Assembly: GCA_026414565.1 (NCBI GenBank)
Contig: JAOAIT010000052.1
Location: 1-64,000 of the forward strand
DNA length: 64,000 nt
Source: Verrucomicrobiia bacterium
GTDB lineage: Bacteria > Verrucomicrobiota > Verrucomicrobiia > Limisphaerales > Fontisphaeraceae
Direction: 5' to 3'
The position numbers were made by a program, and so were the translations under genes. Below the pieces are notes generated by a model that was not told where the DNA came from, ran no database searches, and was given only the letters and a program-made list of their open reading frames with translations. This document shows positions 28,936 to 38,583 of the stretch, piece by piece (the first letter of the stretch is position 1; each line of letters starts with the position of its first letter).

Positions 28936-31900
28936 TCAAGGCAGTTGCGGCGTGGCGATGCGGTAGAACCGGGACGGCCCGCCCTGATTGGTGATGCCCA
29001 CCTGGCGATTGGTGGGCGCCGGAGCCACATCCAGGAAGCGCTGCCACTGCGTGGCGCCCACGCGATCAAGATACTGTATGGTGTAGCTCTTGTTGGAAAT
29101 CGCCTGGAATTGCAACCCGGCTGCCCCACCGTTAGCTGGCTGGATGGACAACTTCAACACACTGGCCGGATTCCGCGGATCCGTGCCCGCGATGTACTCC
29201 TGCAGATTGGTGAGCCCGTCGCCATCACTATCCTCCTGGGCATCGTTGGGATTATTCGTTTGCAGACCGTACTGGGCCTCCCATTCATCCGGCAGTCCAT
29301 CGTTGTCCGAATCCAGGCTGCCCAACGTCAAGGCAACCGTGGCAGAGAAGGCTGAGCCTACCAGGTTGGTAACACGCAAATAATATTGTCCGGCATGCTG
29401 CGGCTGCACATTGGTGATCTGGAGGGTGGCGCTGGTGGCCCCCGGCAACGGACTGTTGTTGAAGAACCACTGATAAGCCAGGGGCGCCGCGCCTGAGGCC
29501 GCAGCCGTAAACGTGACAGACCCGCCCACCGTCGTATTCACACTGGCGGGATTTTGGGTCACAACCGGCGGATCCAGTACCCACACCTGCACCACCGCGC
29601 TGGTGGCCACCCCCACCGCATTGCTCGCCACCACGTAGTAACCCCCGTTGGCCTCCGGCTGGGCATCTTCAAACGCCAACTGCATCCCCGTGGCCCCCGC
29701 CAGCAGCGTGCCGGGACTCCGGTACCACTGGTAGGTAAAAGGCCCCGTCCCGGTCATGGTGGGCGTCAGCGCAAAACTCGCCCCCCGCCGGATGTAACGG
29801 TTGGTTTGCGCAAACACTAGTCCGGGCGGCTCCGCCACCGTCAGCACTGCAGTGGCACTGGTAGCCATGCCATAAGCATTGCTCGCCACAAGCTGATAAG
29901 TGCCACTCTGGGCCAACGCCAGGTTGGTCAGAGTCAGGATGGAAGAAGCGGCATTGGTCAGCCAGTTCGTGCGATTGTGATACCAGTACAGCGCCAGCGG
30001 CTCAGTGCCAGTAACCGCAGTAACAAACATCGTGTAACCGTTGGTAATAACCGTGCGATTGGTGGGCGACTCCGTAATCACCGGCGCAACTCCCTCCGTT
30101 TGCACCGTCAACTGCACGGGATACAGGTTGGAAACCGTCCCGCTGCGCACCACCAAAATGTATTCCCCGGCCTGCTCCGGCTGGACATTGGGCAAGGTCA
30201 GGGTGGCGGTGGTGGCCCCCGAGATGTTGGTGCCGTTGCGCATCCATTGGAAGGTTTGCGACTGGCCGCCAAATCGGACGGCAAGAGTGGCATTGGAGCC
30301 CTGCAAGACCTGCACCGGACGCGGCGGCTCCACCACCGTCACAAACGCCAGGCCGCTGCTCAGGCCGTTGGTGCGCAGCTCGTTGGTGATGGTGGCCCGA
30401 TACACCCCCGCCAGTCCAACATGCACATTCTCCAACACCATCACCGGGCTATTCCGGTCAAAGTCATAACCAGGCACGGCGTTGTTGGGGTTTTGCCACC
30501 GAACGGCATGCGGCTGGGAGGCATTGTATTCAATGGATAACACGAGGTTGGAGCCGGCGGTAAGGACCTGATTGGCCTGTGGCTGCCGCGTGATGACTGG
30601 TGACAGCAGCCATTTGACAAAGGCCTGCCGGCTGAGTTCTGCTCCAAACACATTGGTCACCAGGACGGAATAGTAACCTTCCTGAGCCAGGGAGAAATTG
30701 GTGATGACCAGGCTGTTGGTGGTGGCCCCGGGAATGGGAGTGCCATTGAAAAACCACTGGTAGGAGAGCGCGCCATGCCCATTTGCCACCACCGAAAGGT
30801 TGGCCGTCGTGCCATTCGTCACCCGCAGATCAGCCGGTTGCGTCCATATCTTGGCCGGCAGATTCACCGTCAACATGGCGTTGGCACTAATGATCGAACC
30901 TGCGGTGTTGTACACCCGCACGCTGTAAGCCCCAGCTTGTGAACCTTGGACGTTGGTCAACACCAGCGTTTGGTTGGTGGCGCCAACAATGTCCCCTCCG
31001 TCAAACCGCCATTGATACCAGAACGGCGGCGTCCCTTGCGGCGTGACACTGAAGGTTACGGTGGTATATCCCAGCACCGTCTGGCTCTGCGGATTTTGCG
31101 CAATACCGGGCGGCGTCTGCACATACAATTGGGCAGGCAGACTGGCCACCGTCCCGGCGGCGTTGGAAACCAATACCGAATAAAGGCCCGCCTGCGTCAG
31201 TTGCGCGTTGGCCACCGTATGGAAGGAATTGGTGGCGTTGGGGATGTTGGTGCCATTGAACTGCCACTGATAATAGAATGGCGGCAAACCGCAAACGCCC
31301 ACGTTGAACGTCGCACTCCCGCCCACAGGAATCACCCGCAGCAAGGGATGATTAACGATCGTCGGCAGCCCGGCTGGCTTCGGCACAGTGGCCCCGCCTG
31401 GTGTGGGCACATCCGCCACCCAGTTGGCCGGTTCATTGCCAAAAGCATTGGCCTGCAATCGCTGCAGAGAATTGCCGGTGCCGGAAGTCCCGCACGGCCA
31501 GGGCGTGGTGTTGCTGTATCCCACCTTGTCCACCAGGATTTCCGGTATGGCATACAGCCCCGTCCCGGCCAGCAACGCCGGCACGCCGGGGCGCACCAGC
31601 TCCACCATGTCCCCGTCATTATTCAGGCGGCCCTCCCACGGGCCGTATATGGGCACACCCTCCGGCACTTGATACCGGGCCCGAAACGCAGCCAGAGCCG
31701 CCGGATCCAGAGCCGGATCAAAGGGCACCACCAGCAGATAGCTCCGCGGCGGCATGACCGTGTTCATGGGAAACACATACGTCACTGCATCCCGGAGAAA
31801 CCAGGTGTTGGTGGGCGCATCCACGTCATACAAAGCCACCGGTGACGCGGTGTGATTGTACAACTCGATAAACTCATCCCGGTAGTTGGCGATCACATTC

Positions 31901-34900
31901 GTGCCTTCAATAATATCGGGAGGATGATACATGATCTCCGTAATCACCACCGGGCTGATGGCGGGACCAGCGTTATTGGTTCCCAGCGAGGGAGCCGCCT
32001 GCAGGACAAACTTGTCGTCCCCCACGCTATCCACCAATCTTCCCAACGTCATGCCTTGGGGAGCCGCGCCGAAGTCGAAGCCATGATAGTAACCCGTTAA
32101 TTTCCCGGCGGCATTGGCTGAAAACAGATAAACGTCATCCCCCCGGGCGCCCAAGCCAAAACCGTTGGGAGCACCGGGCGCGTTGAATTGGTCCTCCGTG
32201 AACACCAGGTAGCCGTTGGCCGGAATGATAGTGCCCGCCGGGATGCGATACTTCTTGGGCGTGCCGAAATCATCGCTCAAATACCAATAGCTGATATCCA
32301 CGGCAAAGTTATTGGGATTATACAACTCAATCGCGTCCTTCTGTCCGGGCAGCGGAAATGCCAGCACCTCGTTAATGTACACTGGCGGGATGCTGGCGGG
32401 AGCAGGATCCTGTGCCCCAGGGGAGCCACCTTCCAGCGTGCTAAGGCGCCACGTGGCACGATTGGTATAGGTGGAAAACGCCGCATACTCATTGGCCAGC
32501 ACCAGCGAAAAATCATTACCATCACTCATCCGATACCAGGAGTTGTTATAGGCAAAGTTGGCGATGGGTTCATCCAAGCTGCCCACCAATGTCAGGCGCT
32601 CGCCGGCGTTGTCTAGAAAGCCATAATAACCACCCACCACATTGGTGACGCCGGGATACTTGGCACTGAAGGCGGCAGGATTCTTGGCAATGACAATATA
32701 GGCATTGGGGGCCAAAACAGGGGCATTGCTCGGGAAGATGTAATCAAAGCCATTGGTAAAGCGATAACCAGCCAGCGGAATGGCCGTGGTCCCGATGTTT
32801 TTCAATTCAATCCACTCAAACTGCTCGGCGCTGTTGGTATTGCCGGGCGGTCGCACCCCATTGTACATGATTTCCGTTATCGCCAGTTGCGGCGTGGCGA
32901 CCACGTACGTGGCCGTCAAGGGCCCGGACCACTTGCTGATGAGCGGCGGATTCCCTGCTCCCGTAAGATGGGTGTGGTTGACATTATAGGTCCGCGCCAC
33001 CAGTTTGGCATTGTTGGTGAGCGTGATGGGGCCGGTATAGGTCAGCGCATACGGCGCCACCGTGCCCCCGGGCGCGCGTGGATCACGTCCATCCAGCGTG
33101 TAATAGACCGTACCCACCCCCGGCCCCGTCAGCGTCACCGTCGTGCCCGGCGTAACCGCTCCCCCCTCACGGTTGCTCGTGGGCTGCCGGACAAATTGGC
33201 CATCAATAAAATCAAACCGGTTGGAGTACCAGAATTTCATCCACGTAAGCTCGCCCTGCAAGGTGCCCGGCGAGGGGAACGTGTAACTGTAACCCGAACC
33301 GCTTTGCGTGCCGGAGCGCGGCGCATATTCGGGCCACCGCGCCATGTCGCGCGGATGGGCATTCCGAATGAGATTCCCGTAGTAATCAATCATCGCGTGG
33401 ATGTTGGTGAGCGAAAGCACGCTCTGCCGCCACATCTGATAGCGATCCACCCAGAGCTGCCAGAAATCAATGTCCTGGAATAAACGGCTGTACCACGGGT
33501 TGGCAAAAATGCTGGCACTGTTGAACATGTCGGTTCCCAAATCGCCCGCCGTGCTGCGCCACAAACGCGGATTGAAGTCCCGGCCGTCAGCCGAGCCTTG
33601 CGTGCGATCATAATCCCATTGCGGCCCCCACTTCAACTTGCCGCTGCCCCGCACCTCCGGATCCCACCGCTCCTTGTGCAGATATCCGCTGAGGCGGAGT
33701 CCATCAATGTTGAACGTGACCACGTTTTGAATGTGGTAATCCACCCAGGCGATGGAATCAATGTAGGCGGCATAGCCCACCACCGGGTCCCGCCAGTTGG
33801 CTCCGGTCAGGGCGGTATAGAAGTTGTTGAAGAAATTGTTCAAATAATTCCGCTGCGGCGTGTAAGCGGCACTCACCATCTCGGCGTAATCCGGATCCAG
33901 ATAGTTCATCGTCTGGTTGCCCGCCGTGAATTGGGATTCTCCCGTATTCGCCCGATCCACGCTCACCAAATAACCGCCGGTGATGTTCACTACATTGGTT
34001 TCCTCCGGACGCACCTTGCCGATGTCCAAACGATTCTTACCGATCTTGATCTTCTCCAAAACCACATAAATCCCATGATAATCGGCTTGTTTCACCGGCC
34101 CAATGGTCCCGGCATCGTCCTGCAAATACAACTCCGCCATCTGATTGCGCGAGCTGTAATAGCCCATCTGCCGGTAGATATCATGCGCCACCGGATTATG
34201 AATCTGCACACGATCAAAATTATTGGGCGCATACAGCACCCAGTCGCTCTCCTCCGGCAAACCGCAGAAAGGCACGTCCATGTCATTGCCGGCCTCATCC
34301 TGCGCTTCCACCAGCAGGTTGGCTTTCGTCTGCCCCACCGTACTGGAGCCGCGGCGGTGGAAAATGCCCTGAAATGATAAATCCGGTTTGTTGGTCAGCG
34401 ACGACACCCCATTTTTGGGCATGAACACCTGGCAGATGACAAACCAATCGGGTTTGGAAGTAGGCGGATCACCCTGGCCATAGTCATGCAGTATGATGAG
34501 CGGCAGGTCGCTCTTATTGGTCAGCACCGAATTATCCAGGCGAATGAATGCCTCGCTCCGTCGCGGACCAGGCAACAGCCCCGGCACATAAGCCCGGGCC
34601 CGCACCAGCACGGTGTTGGTGACCAACAAGGGGCCGGTGTAAATCGGCGATGTCTCCGTCACCTGGGCATTGCCGGTAACGTAGCGAATCACAGCGTTGG
34701 AGTGAGGCGTCGAGAGCTCCAAATAAAAATTATTCCAGAAAGTCCCCGCAGTTCGCGAAAATCTGACTTCCGGCGCAAATCCCGCGCCCGCCGCGGTGTT
34801 GGCGCTGCCGGGAGTGGGCACCACAAAATAGCCAAAGGTGTTGGTCGTCCCCGTGACCAAACCATACGACACCCCCGTTTGCTGCGGTGGAAACGCCGGC

Positions 34901-36486
34901 GCAAATTGCATGACCACATTGGTGCGGGGGCTGACAAGTGCCAGGTACTCGCCTTCGCGGGCCAGATTGAAATTGGCATGCAACCGGCCATTGGGGCTGC
35001 GGCGGTCCTTGCCCGAAGCAAAGACCACCAGATAACGGTTGCCGGCCAGCGAGACCGCCGGAAAACGCCATTTGGTCAGGTTGGCGGGATCATCCGTAAG
35101 AAACCAACCGTCCAGGTTGGCAGTTTCGGTCCCGGCATTGTAAATCTCAATCCAGTCCGAATATTCACCGTCTTCATCCCGAATTACGTTCGTATATCCG
35201 CCGCTGTTGGAGGCCAGGAATTCGCTAATATAAAGCGGCGGCAGCGCCATATTGGGATCCAGCAAATAGGTCCATTGGCCGCCAGCAAAAGGATTGGCCG
35301 CCAGCGACAGATCCGTTATGCCATGATTCGGCGCCCAAGCCACTGTCACCACCCCCGTGGGCGGCTGGGGAAACTCGAAAATGTAAGAGGTGGGCGGCTG
35401 CCAAATGACGTTGGCAGCCGGCACACCATTGATGAGCAAATCACTGGCGTTAACATTGGTGACCGGCTCATCAAAAAGCACCTCCACCGTAAATAGCTTG
35501 GATACCGCCAGCCCCGGTGTCGGAATGATGCGCGCCGCCACCGGCCCGTTGGTGTCCCGCACCCGCGAGCTGACCGTGGCAAACAGCTCGATGCCCACCA
35601 CGATGTCGCTGCTGGCAGTGCCCGACTGCTTCACTTCGACGGCCAGGGTGTTTTCACCGCGCACCAAGGCCGTGGAGGGGATATTGATGACGTCCCAAAT
35701 CACCCCTTCCGGGTCTTTGGTGGTGTCGGCCCCTGTGCTGTAGGAATGATTGGGGGCGGACCCCACGCGGATGTTACCCACATAAACGCCGTTCAAATAA
35801 AAAACCGCGCCGTCATCAATCAGGTTGCTGGCCACCAACGTCGTCATGGCCGGATCGCCATTAAAGTTAAACTTGGTCCGGAAATACACCGTCACCTGCC
35901 CGCCATTGGCCTGAGCCGTCAAGGGCGTGCGAAATTGGAACGGCGCATAGACTTCGGGTGTGGTCTCATAACCCAGCAGTCCCAAACCCGTCGGCCAGGC
36001 GCTGTCATTATAAGAGGGCTCCTTCCACCCGGTGCCCAAATCGCCGCTGTTTTGGTTGTAGCGCCAGACCGTGTTGGCAATCGTGATCAAATTGGTGCCA
36101 TACGAGGGCCCCGGCACTCCGGGATCCACCCGCAGCACCGCCACCGCGCTGGTGGCCCGCCCCAGGCTGTTGGTCACCACCGCGAAGAACTGCGCCAAAT
36201 CGTCCGCCGGCTGCGCGGAGGGCAGCGTGTAGCTGGAGGCAGTGGCGCCAGTAATGGGGTTCCCATTCCGGTACCACTGGTAGCTCAACGGGGCCGTGCC
36301 GTCAGCGCCAAGGCTGAATGTGGCCGCCGAATCTTGCAGCACAATCAACGTGCCAGGCAAATTGTTGGTAATGACCGGCGGACCCTCCGCCGCCGTTGCC
36401 AATGCCATCAACCCCATGCTCAAGGCAGCGGCAAGGACACCTAAAACATTGCGACTGAGCGAACAACGAAACGAATGGGACTGCAT
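28936..36486 (-). CDS. Giant secreted CotH-kinase protein with lamin-tail domains and nine Ig-like domains
   Basis: 2516 residues with a signal peptide (LGVLAAALSMGLMALATAA). In order: an Ig-like domain (about 35-120); a galactose-binding-like stretch (about 125-300); a SbsA-type Ig domain; a lamin-tail domain at about 415-540; a chitobiase-like strand region; a CotH-like kinase region at about 655-1060 with HGIYVVLEKIKIG and the acidic motif GPQWDYDRTQGS; lamin-tail domains near 1200, 1365 and 1515; eight Ig-like domains at about 1700-2390, each with YQW and a G-x-Y-x-V-x-V-x-N ending; then a calcium-binding thrombospondin-3-like stretch (DSDNDGLPDEWE, DSDGDGLTN); and a C-terminal beta region ending in RFYRIATP. 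It is surely extracellular. A surface matrix, adhesin or kinase role is inference. Confidence 0.92.
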   Translation of the reverse strand: MQSHSFRCSLSRNVLGVLAAALSMGLMALATAAEGPPVITNNLPGTLIVLQDSAATFSLGADGTAPLSYQWYRNGNPITGATASSYTLPSAQPADDLAQFFAVVTNSLGRATSAVAVLRVDPGVPGPSYGTNLITIANTVWRYNQNSGDLGTGWKEPSYNDSAWPTGLGLLGYETTPEVYAPFQFRTPLTAQANGGQVTVYFRTKFNFNGDPAMTTLVASNLIDDGAVFYLNGVYVGNIRVGSAPNHSYSTGADTTKDPEGVIWDVINIPSTALVRGENTLAVEVKQSGTASSDIVVGIELFATVSSRVRDTNGPVAARIIPTPGLAVSKLFTVEVLFDEPVTNVNASDLLINGVPAANVIWQPPTSYIFEFPQPPTGVVTVAWAPNHGITDLSLAANPFAGGQWTYLLDPNMALPPLYISEFLASNSGGYTNVIRDEDGEYSDWIEIYNAGTETANLDGWFLTDDPANLTKWRFPAVSLAGNRYLVVFASGKDRRSPNGRLHANFNLAREGEYLALVSPRTNVVMQFAPAFPPQQTGVSYGLVTGTTNTFGYFVVPTPGSANTAAGAGFAPEVRFSRTAGTFWNNFYLELSTPHSNAVIRYVTGNAQVTETSPIYTGPLLVTNTVLVRARAYVPGLLPGPRRSEAFIRLDNSVLTNKSDLPLIILHDYGQGDPPTSKPDWFVICQVFMPKNGVSSLTNKPDLSFQGIFHRRGSSTVGQTKANLLVEAQDEAGNDMDVPFCGLPEESDWVLYAPNNFDRVQIHNPVAHDIYRQMGYYSSRNQMAELYLQDDAGTIGPVKQADYHGIYVVLEKIKIGKNRLDIGKVRPEETNVVNITGGYLVSVDRANTGESQFTAGNQTMNYLDPDYAEMVSAAYTPQRNYLNNFFNNFYTALTGANWRDPVVGYAAYIDSIAWVDYHIQNVVTFNIDGLRLSGYLHKERWDPEVRGSGKLKWGPQWDYDRTQGSADGRDFNPRLWRSTAGDLGTDMFNSASIFANPWYSRLFQDIDFWQLWVDRYQMWRQSVLSLTNIHAMIDYYGNLIRNAHPRDMARWPEYAPRSGTQSGSGYSYTFPSPGTLQGELTWMKFWYSNRFDFIDGQFVRQPTSNREGGAVTPGTTVTLTGPGVGTVYYTLDGRDPRAPGGTVAPYALTYTGPITLTNNAKLVARTYNVNHTHLTGAGNPPLISKWSGPLTATYVVATPQLAITEIMYNGVRPPGNTNSAEQFEWIELKNIGTTAIPLAGYRFTNGFDYIFPSNAPVLAPNAYIVIAKNPAAFSAKYPGVTNVVGGYYGFLDNAGERLTLVGSLDEPIANFAYNNSWYRMSDGNDFSLVLANEYAAFSTYTNRATWRLSTLEGGSPGAQDPAPASIPPVYINEVLAFPLPGQKDAIELYNPNNFAVDISYWYLSDDFGTPKKYRIPAGTIIPANGYLVFTEDQFNAPGAPNGFGLGARGDDVYLFSANAAGKLTGYYHGFDFGAAPQGMTLGRLVDSVGDDKFVLQAAPSLGTNNAGPAISPVVITEIMYHPPDIIEGTNVIANYRDEFIELYNHTASPVALYDVDAPTNTWFLRDAVTYVFPMNTVMPPRSYLLVVPFDPALDPAALAAFRARYQVPEGVPIYGPWEGRLNNDGDMVELVRPGVPALLAGTGLYAIPEILVDKVGYSNTTPWPCGTSGTGNSLQRLQANAFGNEPANWVADVPTPGGATVPKPAGLPTIVNHPLLRVIPVGGSATFNVGVCGLPPFYYQWQFNGTNIPNATNSFHTVANAQLTQAGLYSVLVSNAAGTVASLPAQLYVQTPPGIAQNPQSQTVLGYTTVTFSVTPQGTPPFWYQWRFDGGDIVGATNQTLVLTNVQGSQAGAYSVRVYNTAGSIISANAMLTVNLPAKIWTQPADLRVTNGTTANLSVVANGHGALSYQWFFNGTPIPGATTNSLVITNFSLAQEGYYSVLVTNVFGAELSRQAFVKWLLSPVITRQPQANQVLTAGSNLVLSIEYNASQPHAVRWQNPNNAVPGYDFDRNSPVMVLENVHVGLAGVYRATITNELRTNGLSSGLAFVTVVEPPRPVQVLQGSNATLAVRFGGQSQTFQWMRNGTNISGATTATLTLPNVQPEQAGEYILVVRSGTVSNLYPVQLTVQTEGVAPVITESPTNRTVITNGYTMFVTAVTGTEPLALYWYHNRTNWLTNAASSILTLTNLALAQSGTYQLVASNAYGMATSATAVLTVAEPPGLVFAQTNRYIRRGASFALTPTMTGTGPFTYQWYRSPGTLLAGATGMQLAFEDAQPEANGGYYVVASNAVGVATSAVVQVWVLDPPVVTQNPASVNTTVGGSVTFTAAASGAAPLAYQWFFNNSPLPGATSATLQITNVQPQHAGQYYLRVTNLVGSAFSATVALTLGSLDSDNDGLPDEWEAQYGLQTNNPNDAQEDSDGDGLTNLQEYIAGTDPRNPASVLKLSIQPANGGAAGLQFQAISNKSYTIQYLDRVGATQWQRFLDVAPAPTNRQVGITNQGGPSRFYRIATPQLP

Positions 36487-37833
36487 AAATCCAACTTAAT
36501 TCAAAACCACAGGCAACCAGCCACCCGCACCCGAAACAAGGCGAGGCAGGCGCTCAAGGCGGCAGCGTGTCAATGGCTTCATTACTGCGGTCACTGGGAC
36601 GCGCCAAAAGAAAACACGGATTGAGAAGGATGTCCAGTCTTCTGTGACAAAAAAGTTACATTTTTCTGGGGACACACCTCCGCCCAAGCATGACGCGATG
36701 GCCCCCCTATAAACACTGCGCCCCTGCCGAGCCTTGCGGCCCGACAGGGGCGGAAGTGGGGGGTGGGAGTTCGCCACGCTCTCTTTCCCGTGCCGACATT
36801 AGGCGCCACTTGGGCTGTCGGCTTCCCGACGCTATTCTCCACGGCAAGCGGAGTTTCCGGCCTCATAGCAGGGCCGTCCTGAACCTTGCGGTCACAGGAT
36901 TATTGAGTGAGGCCTCTCAGCTCGCTTGGGCTGGTGGTTGCGCCACCGGCTTGCGAACCAGGTCAAGACACGTCTGCGACTCCACGTCCGCGTCTTGACC
37001 CCTTGCGCCGGGACGGCCCCCGCTTTTGGCGGGGCGTTGGCCCGGTGCCACGGGTCTGACCTCTTACCTCTCAGGTTGCCTTTAGCTCACAGGCCAGCGG
37101 TGCGTTGTTCTTGCATCGCCGGCGTCTCGGAGGGTTTTCACGGGCTTTGCCGCAGCCCCGTGTCCCTCCCGGCATCACGGCCCTTTTTGTCCCACCTTTC
37201 GGTGTCTTTCTTGTGGCGGATTTAATTTTTACCGCCGGAGCCTTTGACGCCGTGCTGGACGCAGTAGCAACCTCGTACCCTCTGGGTAACTGCGATTCAC
37301 CGCGGCCCGAAACCAGCCTGCGGTTACTTGACTCAACTCGGGGCGGCTTCTCATCGCCCCTCGCTGCGCAGCTCCTCATTCGCGGGTTTGGCAGCGCGCG
37401 ACCGCTGCCAGAGGAGCTGGTGAATTATGCCTCTTTCCACGGTCTTTTATCACCGCTTCATGAGGAACCGGACCAACCAGCCTGGCCCGATTTTTCCCCA
37501 GTCACCTGGGATTATCCTTGGCCTTCCGACACCCTCCTTGCGGGGGGCCTCTTTCGGCCGTGTTCTTTCAAGGAACTGGTTACACATTACCACGAAATCC
37601 GGTACGGACAACAAAATGATATCCACAACTTGTCCACCGGCGGCCCTCCCACCATGGCCCCTAAAAAACGCCAAATCCTGCGTAAATTCGTGTTTTTTAA
37701 TCATGGTCGCAAATTATTCACCGCATCCGTGACTTGACGAAACAGCGTTGTGGATAACTTGCCGCGCAAATTCCCTGAAAACAGGGTCATGGGAGAATTT
37801 TCCCGACGAACGAACGCGCATGAAAAACCGGAT
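36487..37833. other. 1.35 kb gene-free region; hairpin-rich core at 36719-37419, possible structured RNA
   Basis: No convincing gene: the open frames on both strands are short or low-complexity and have no recognisable domain. The core instead holds many inverted repeats. 36719-36752: 13 of 15 pairs, loop TTGC. 36931-36949: 7 pairs. 36961-37000: GGTCAAGAC against GTCTTGACC. 37017-37034: CCCCGC against GCGGGG. 37139-37162: CACGGGCT against AGCCCCGTG, one bulge. 37261-37292: nested GCAGT/ACTGC and TACCC/GGGTA. 37340-37360: GGGGCG against CGCCCC. 37369-37419: a 9-pair outer stem CAGCTCCTC/GAGGAGCTG around an 8-pair inner stem TGGCAGCG/CGCTGCCA. I do not recognise tmRNA, RNase P RNA, SRP RNA or a group II intron domain V. 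Strand and identity are unknown. Confidence 0.55.
37619..37757. promoter_or_regulatory. Cluster of four DnaA-box-like 9-mers
   Basis: A perfect DnaA box (TTATCCACA) is present on the minus strand at 37749-37757. Near matches on the plus strand are ATATCCACA at 37619-37627 (8 of 9), TTGTCCACC at 37630-37638 (7 of 9) and TTATTCACC at 37714-37722 (8 of 9 to TTATNCACA). Between them lies an A/T-rich stretch (about 37680-37720). This pattern resembles a small replication origin or a DnaA-controlled region. No dnaA, dnaN, gidA or parAB gene is nearby, and the genes to its right read toward it, which is not what an origin usually shows. Confidence 0.35.
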
Positions 37834-38583
37834 TTACTCTGGTTTCCCGCCCTCAGGAGGCAAGGCAGGACACCTTGCTGTTGGCACCGTTTGCCGCAAC
37901 CGCCACAAGCCCCGCAAATCTTCCCATGCTGTGCGCAGCAGCTTCACCCGGCTGTCGCGATTCTCAGTCCAATGCACTGGCAATTCCCGCACTCGGTAAC
38001 CGCGCCGCATCGCCAGCACCAGCAGTTCAGTGTCGAAAAACCAGCCGCTATCCTGCACCAGCGGCAACAAGGCGCGCGCCGCCGGCCGGCTGATGGCCTT
38101 GAAGCCGCATTGCGCGTCGGATATTTCCACCCGGCACAGGTGGCGCAAGAGGCCCACGTAGGCGCGTGAAATCACCTCCCGCCGCCAGCTCCGCTCCGTG
38201 CGCGAGCCATCCAGCAGCCGGGAGCCGATGGCCAAATCATAAGCCCCACAGGCAATCGCCTCAATCAGTTCCGGGAACGCCTCCAAGTCCGTGGACAAAT
38301 CCACATCCATGTAGCTCAGAATGTCGGACGCGCTCGCCAGCCAGGCTGTTTTCACCGCTCCGCCACGGCCTTTTTCCGGAATTCGGGTAACACGGACTCG
38401 CCGATGCTCCCGCACCATGGACTCCGCGATGGATGACGTGCGATCAGTGGATCCATTGTCCGCTATCACCACTTCCCACGCCCACTCACACCGCCGCTCC
38501 AAAAAATCCACAAGTTTGGGAATGCAGCCGGGCAACCGGCGTTCCTCGTTATAAACAGGAATAACGACGCTGACGGTGTTCAT
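37834..38583 (-). CDS. GT2 glycosyltransferase, dolichyl-phosphate-mannose-synthase-like
   Basis: 249 residues from the ATG at 38581-38583. GT-A fold motifs are clear: VVIPVYNEERRLPG at the N-terminus, IADNGSTDRT at about 40-48, KGRGGAVKTAW at 71-81, and the metal-binding D-x-D as DVD at 93-95. The whole matches DPM1-type enzymes, which transfer a sugar from a nucleotide to polyprenyl phosphate on the cytoplasmic face. The ATG overlaps the stop of the upstream membrane protein (ATGA), so this is the third gene of a translationally coupled trio. The polyprenyl sugar would be the donor for its two membrane neighbours. Confidence 0.92.
   Translation of the reverse strand: MNTVSVVIPVYNEERRLPGCIPKLVDFLERRCEWAWEVVIADNGSTDRTSSIAESMVREHRRVRVTRIPEKGRGGAVKTAWLASASDILSYMDVDLSTDLEAFPELIEAIACGAYDLAIGSRLLDGSRTERSWRREVISRAYVGLLRHLCRVEISDAQCGFKAISRPAARALLPLVQDSGWFFDTELLVLAMRRGYRVRELPVHWTENRDSRVKLLRTAWEDLRGLWRLRQTVPTARCPALPPEGGKPE

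Noticed and set aside
36591-36866. 91-codon minus-strand frame
   Set aside because: Low-complexity Arg/Pro-rich translation with no recognisable domain; it overlaps the hairpin at 36719-36752.
36719-37419. tmRNA, RNase P RNA, SRP RNA or group II intron as the identity of the hairpin region
   Set aside because: I looked for a T-loop with CCA end, the RNase P core, the SRP GGAAGCA loop and a domain V-like hairpin on both strands and saw none. A covariance-model scan would be decisive.
37105-37737. 210-codon plus-strand frame in the gene-free region
   Set aside because: No domain, no plausible ribosome-binding site, and it runs through several strong inverted repeats and the DnaA-box-like sites; better explained as chance in structured GC-rich DNA.
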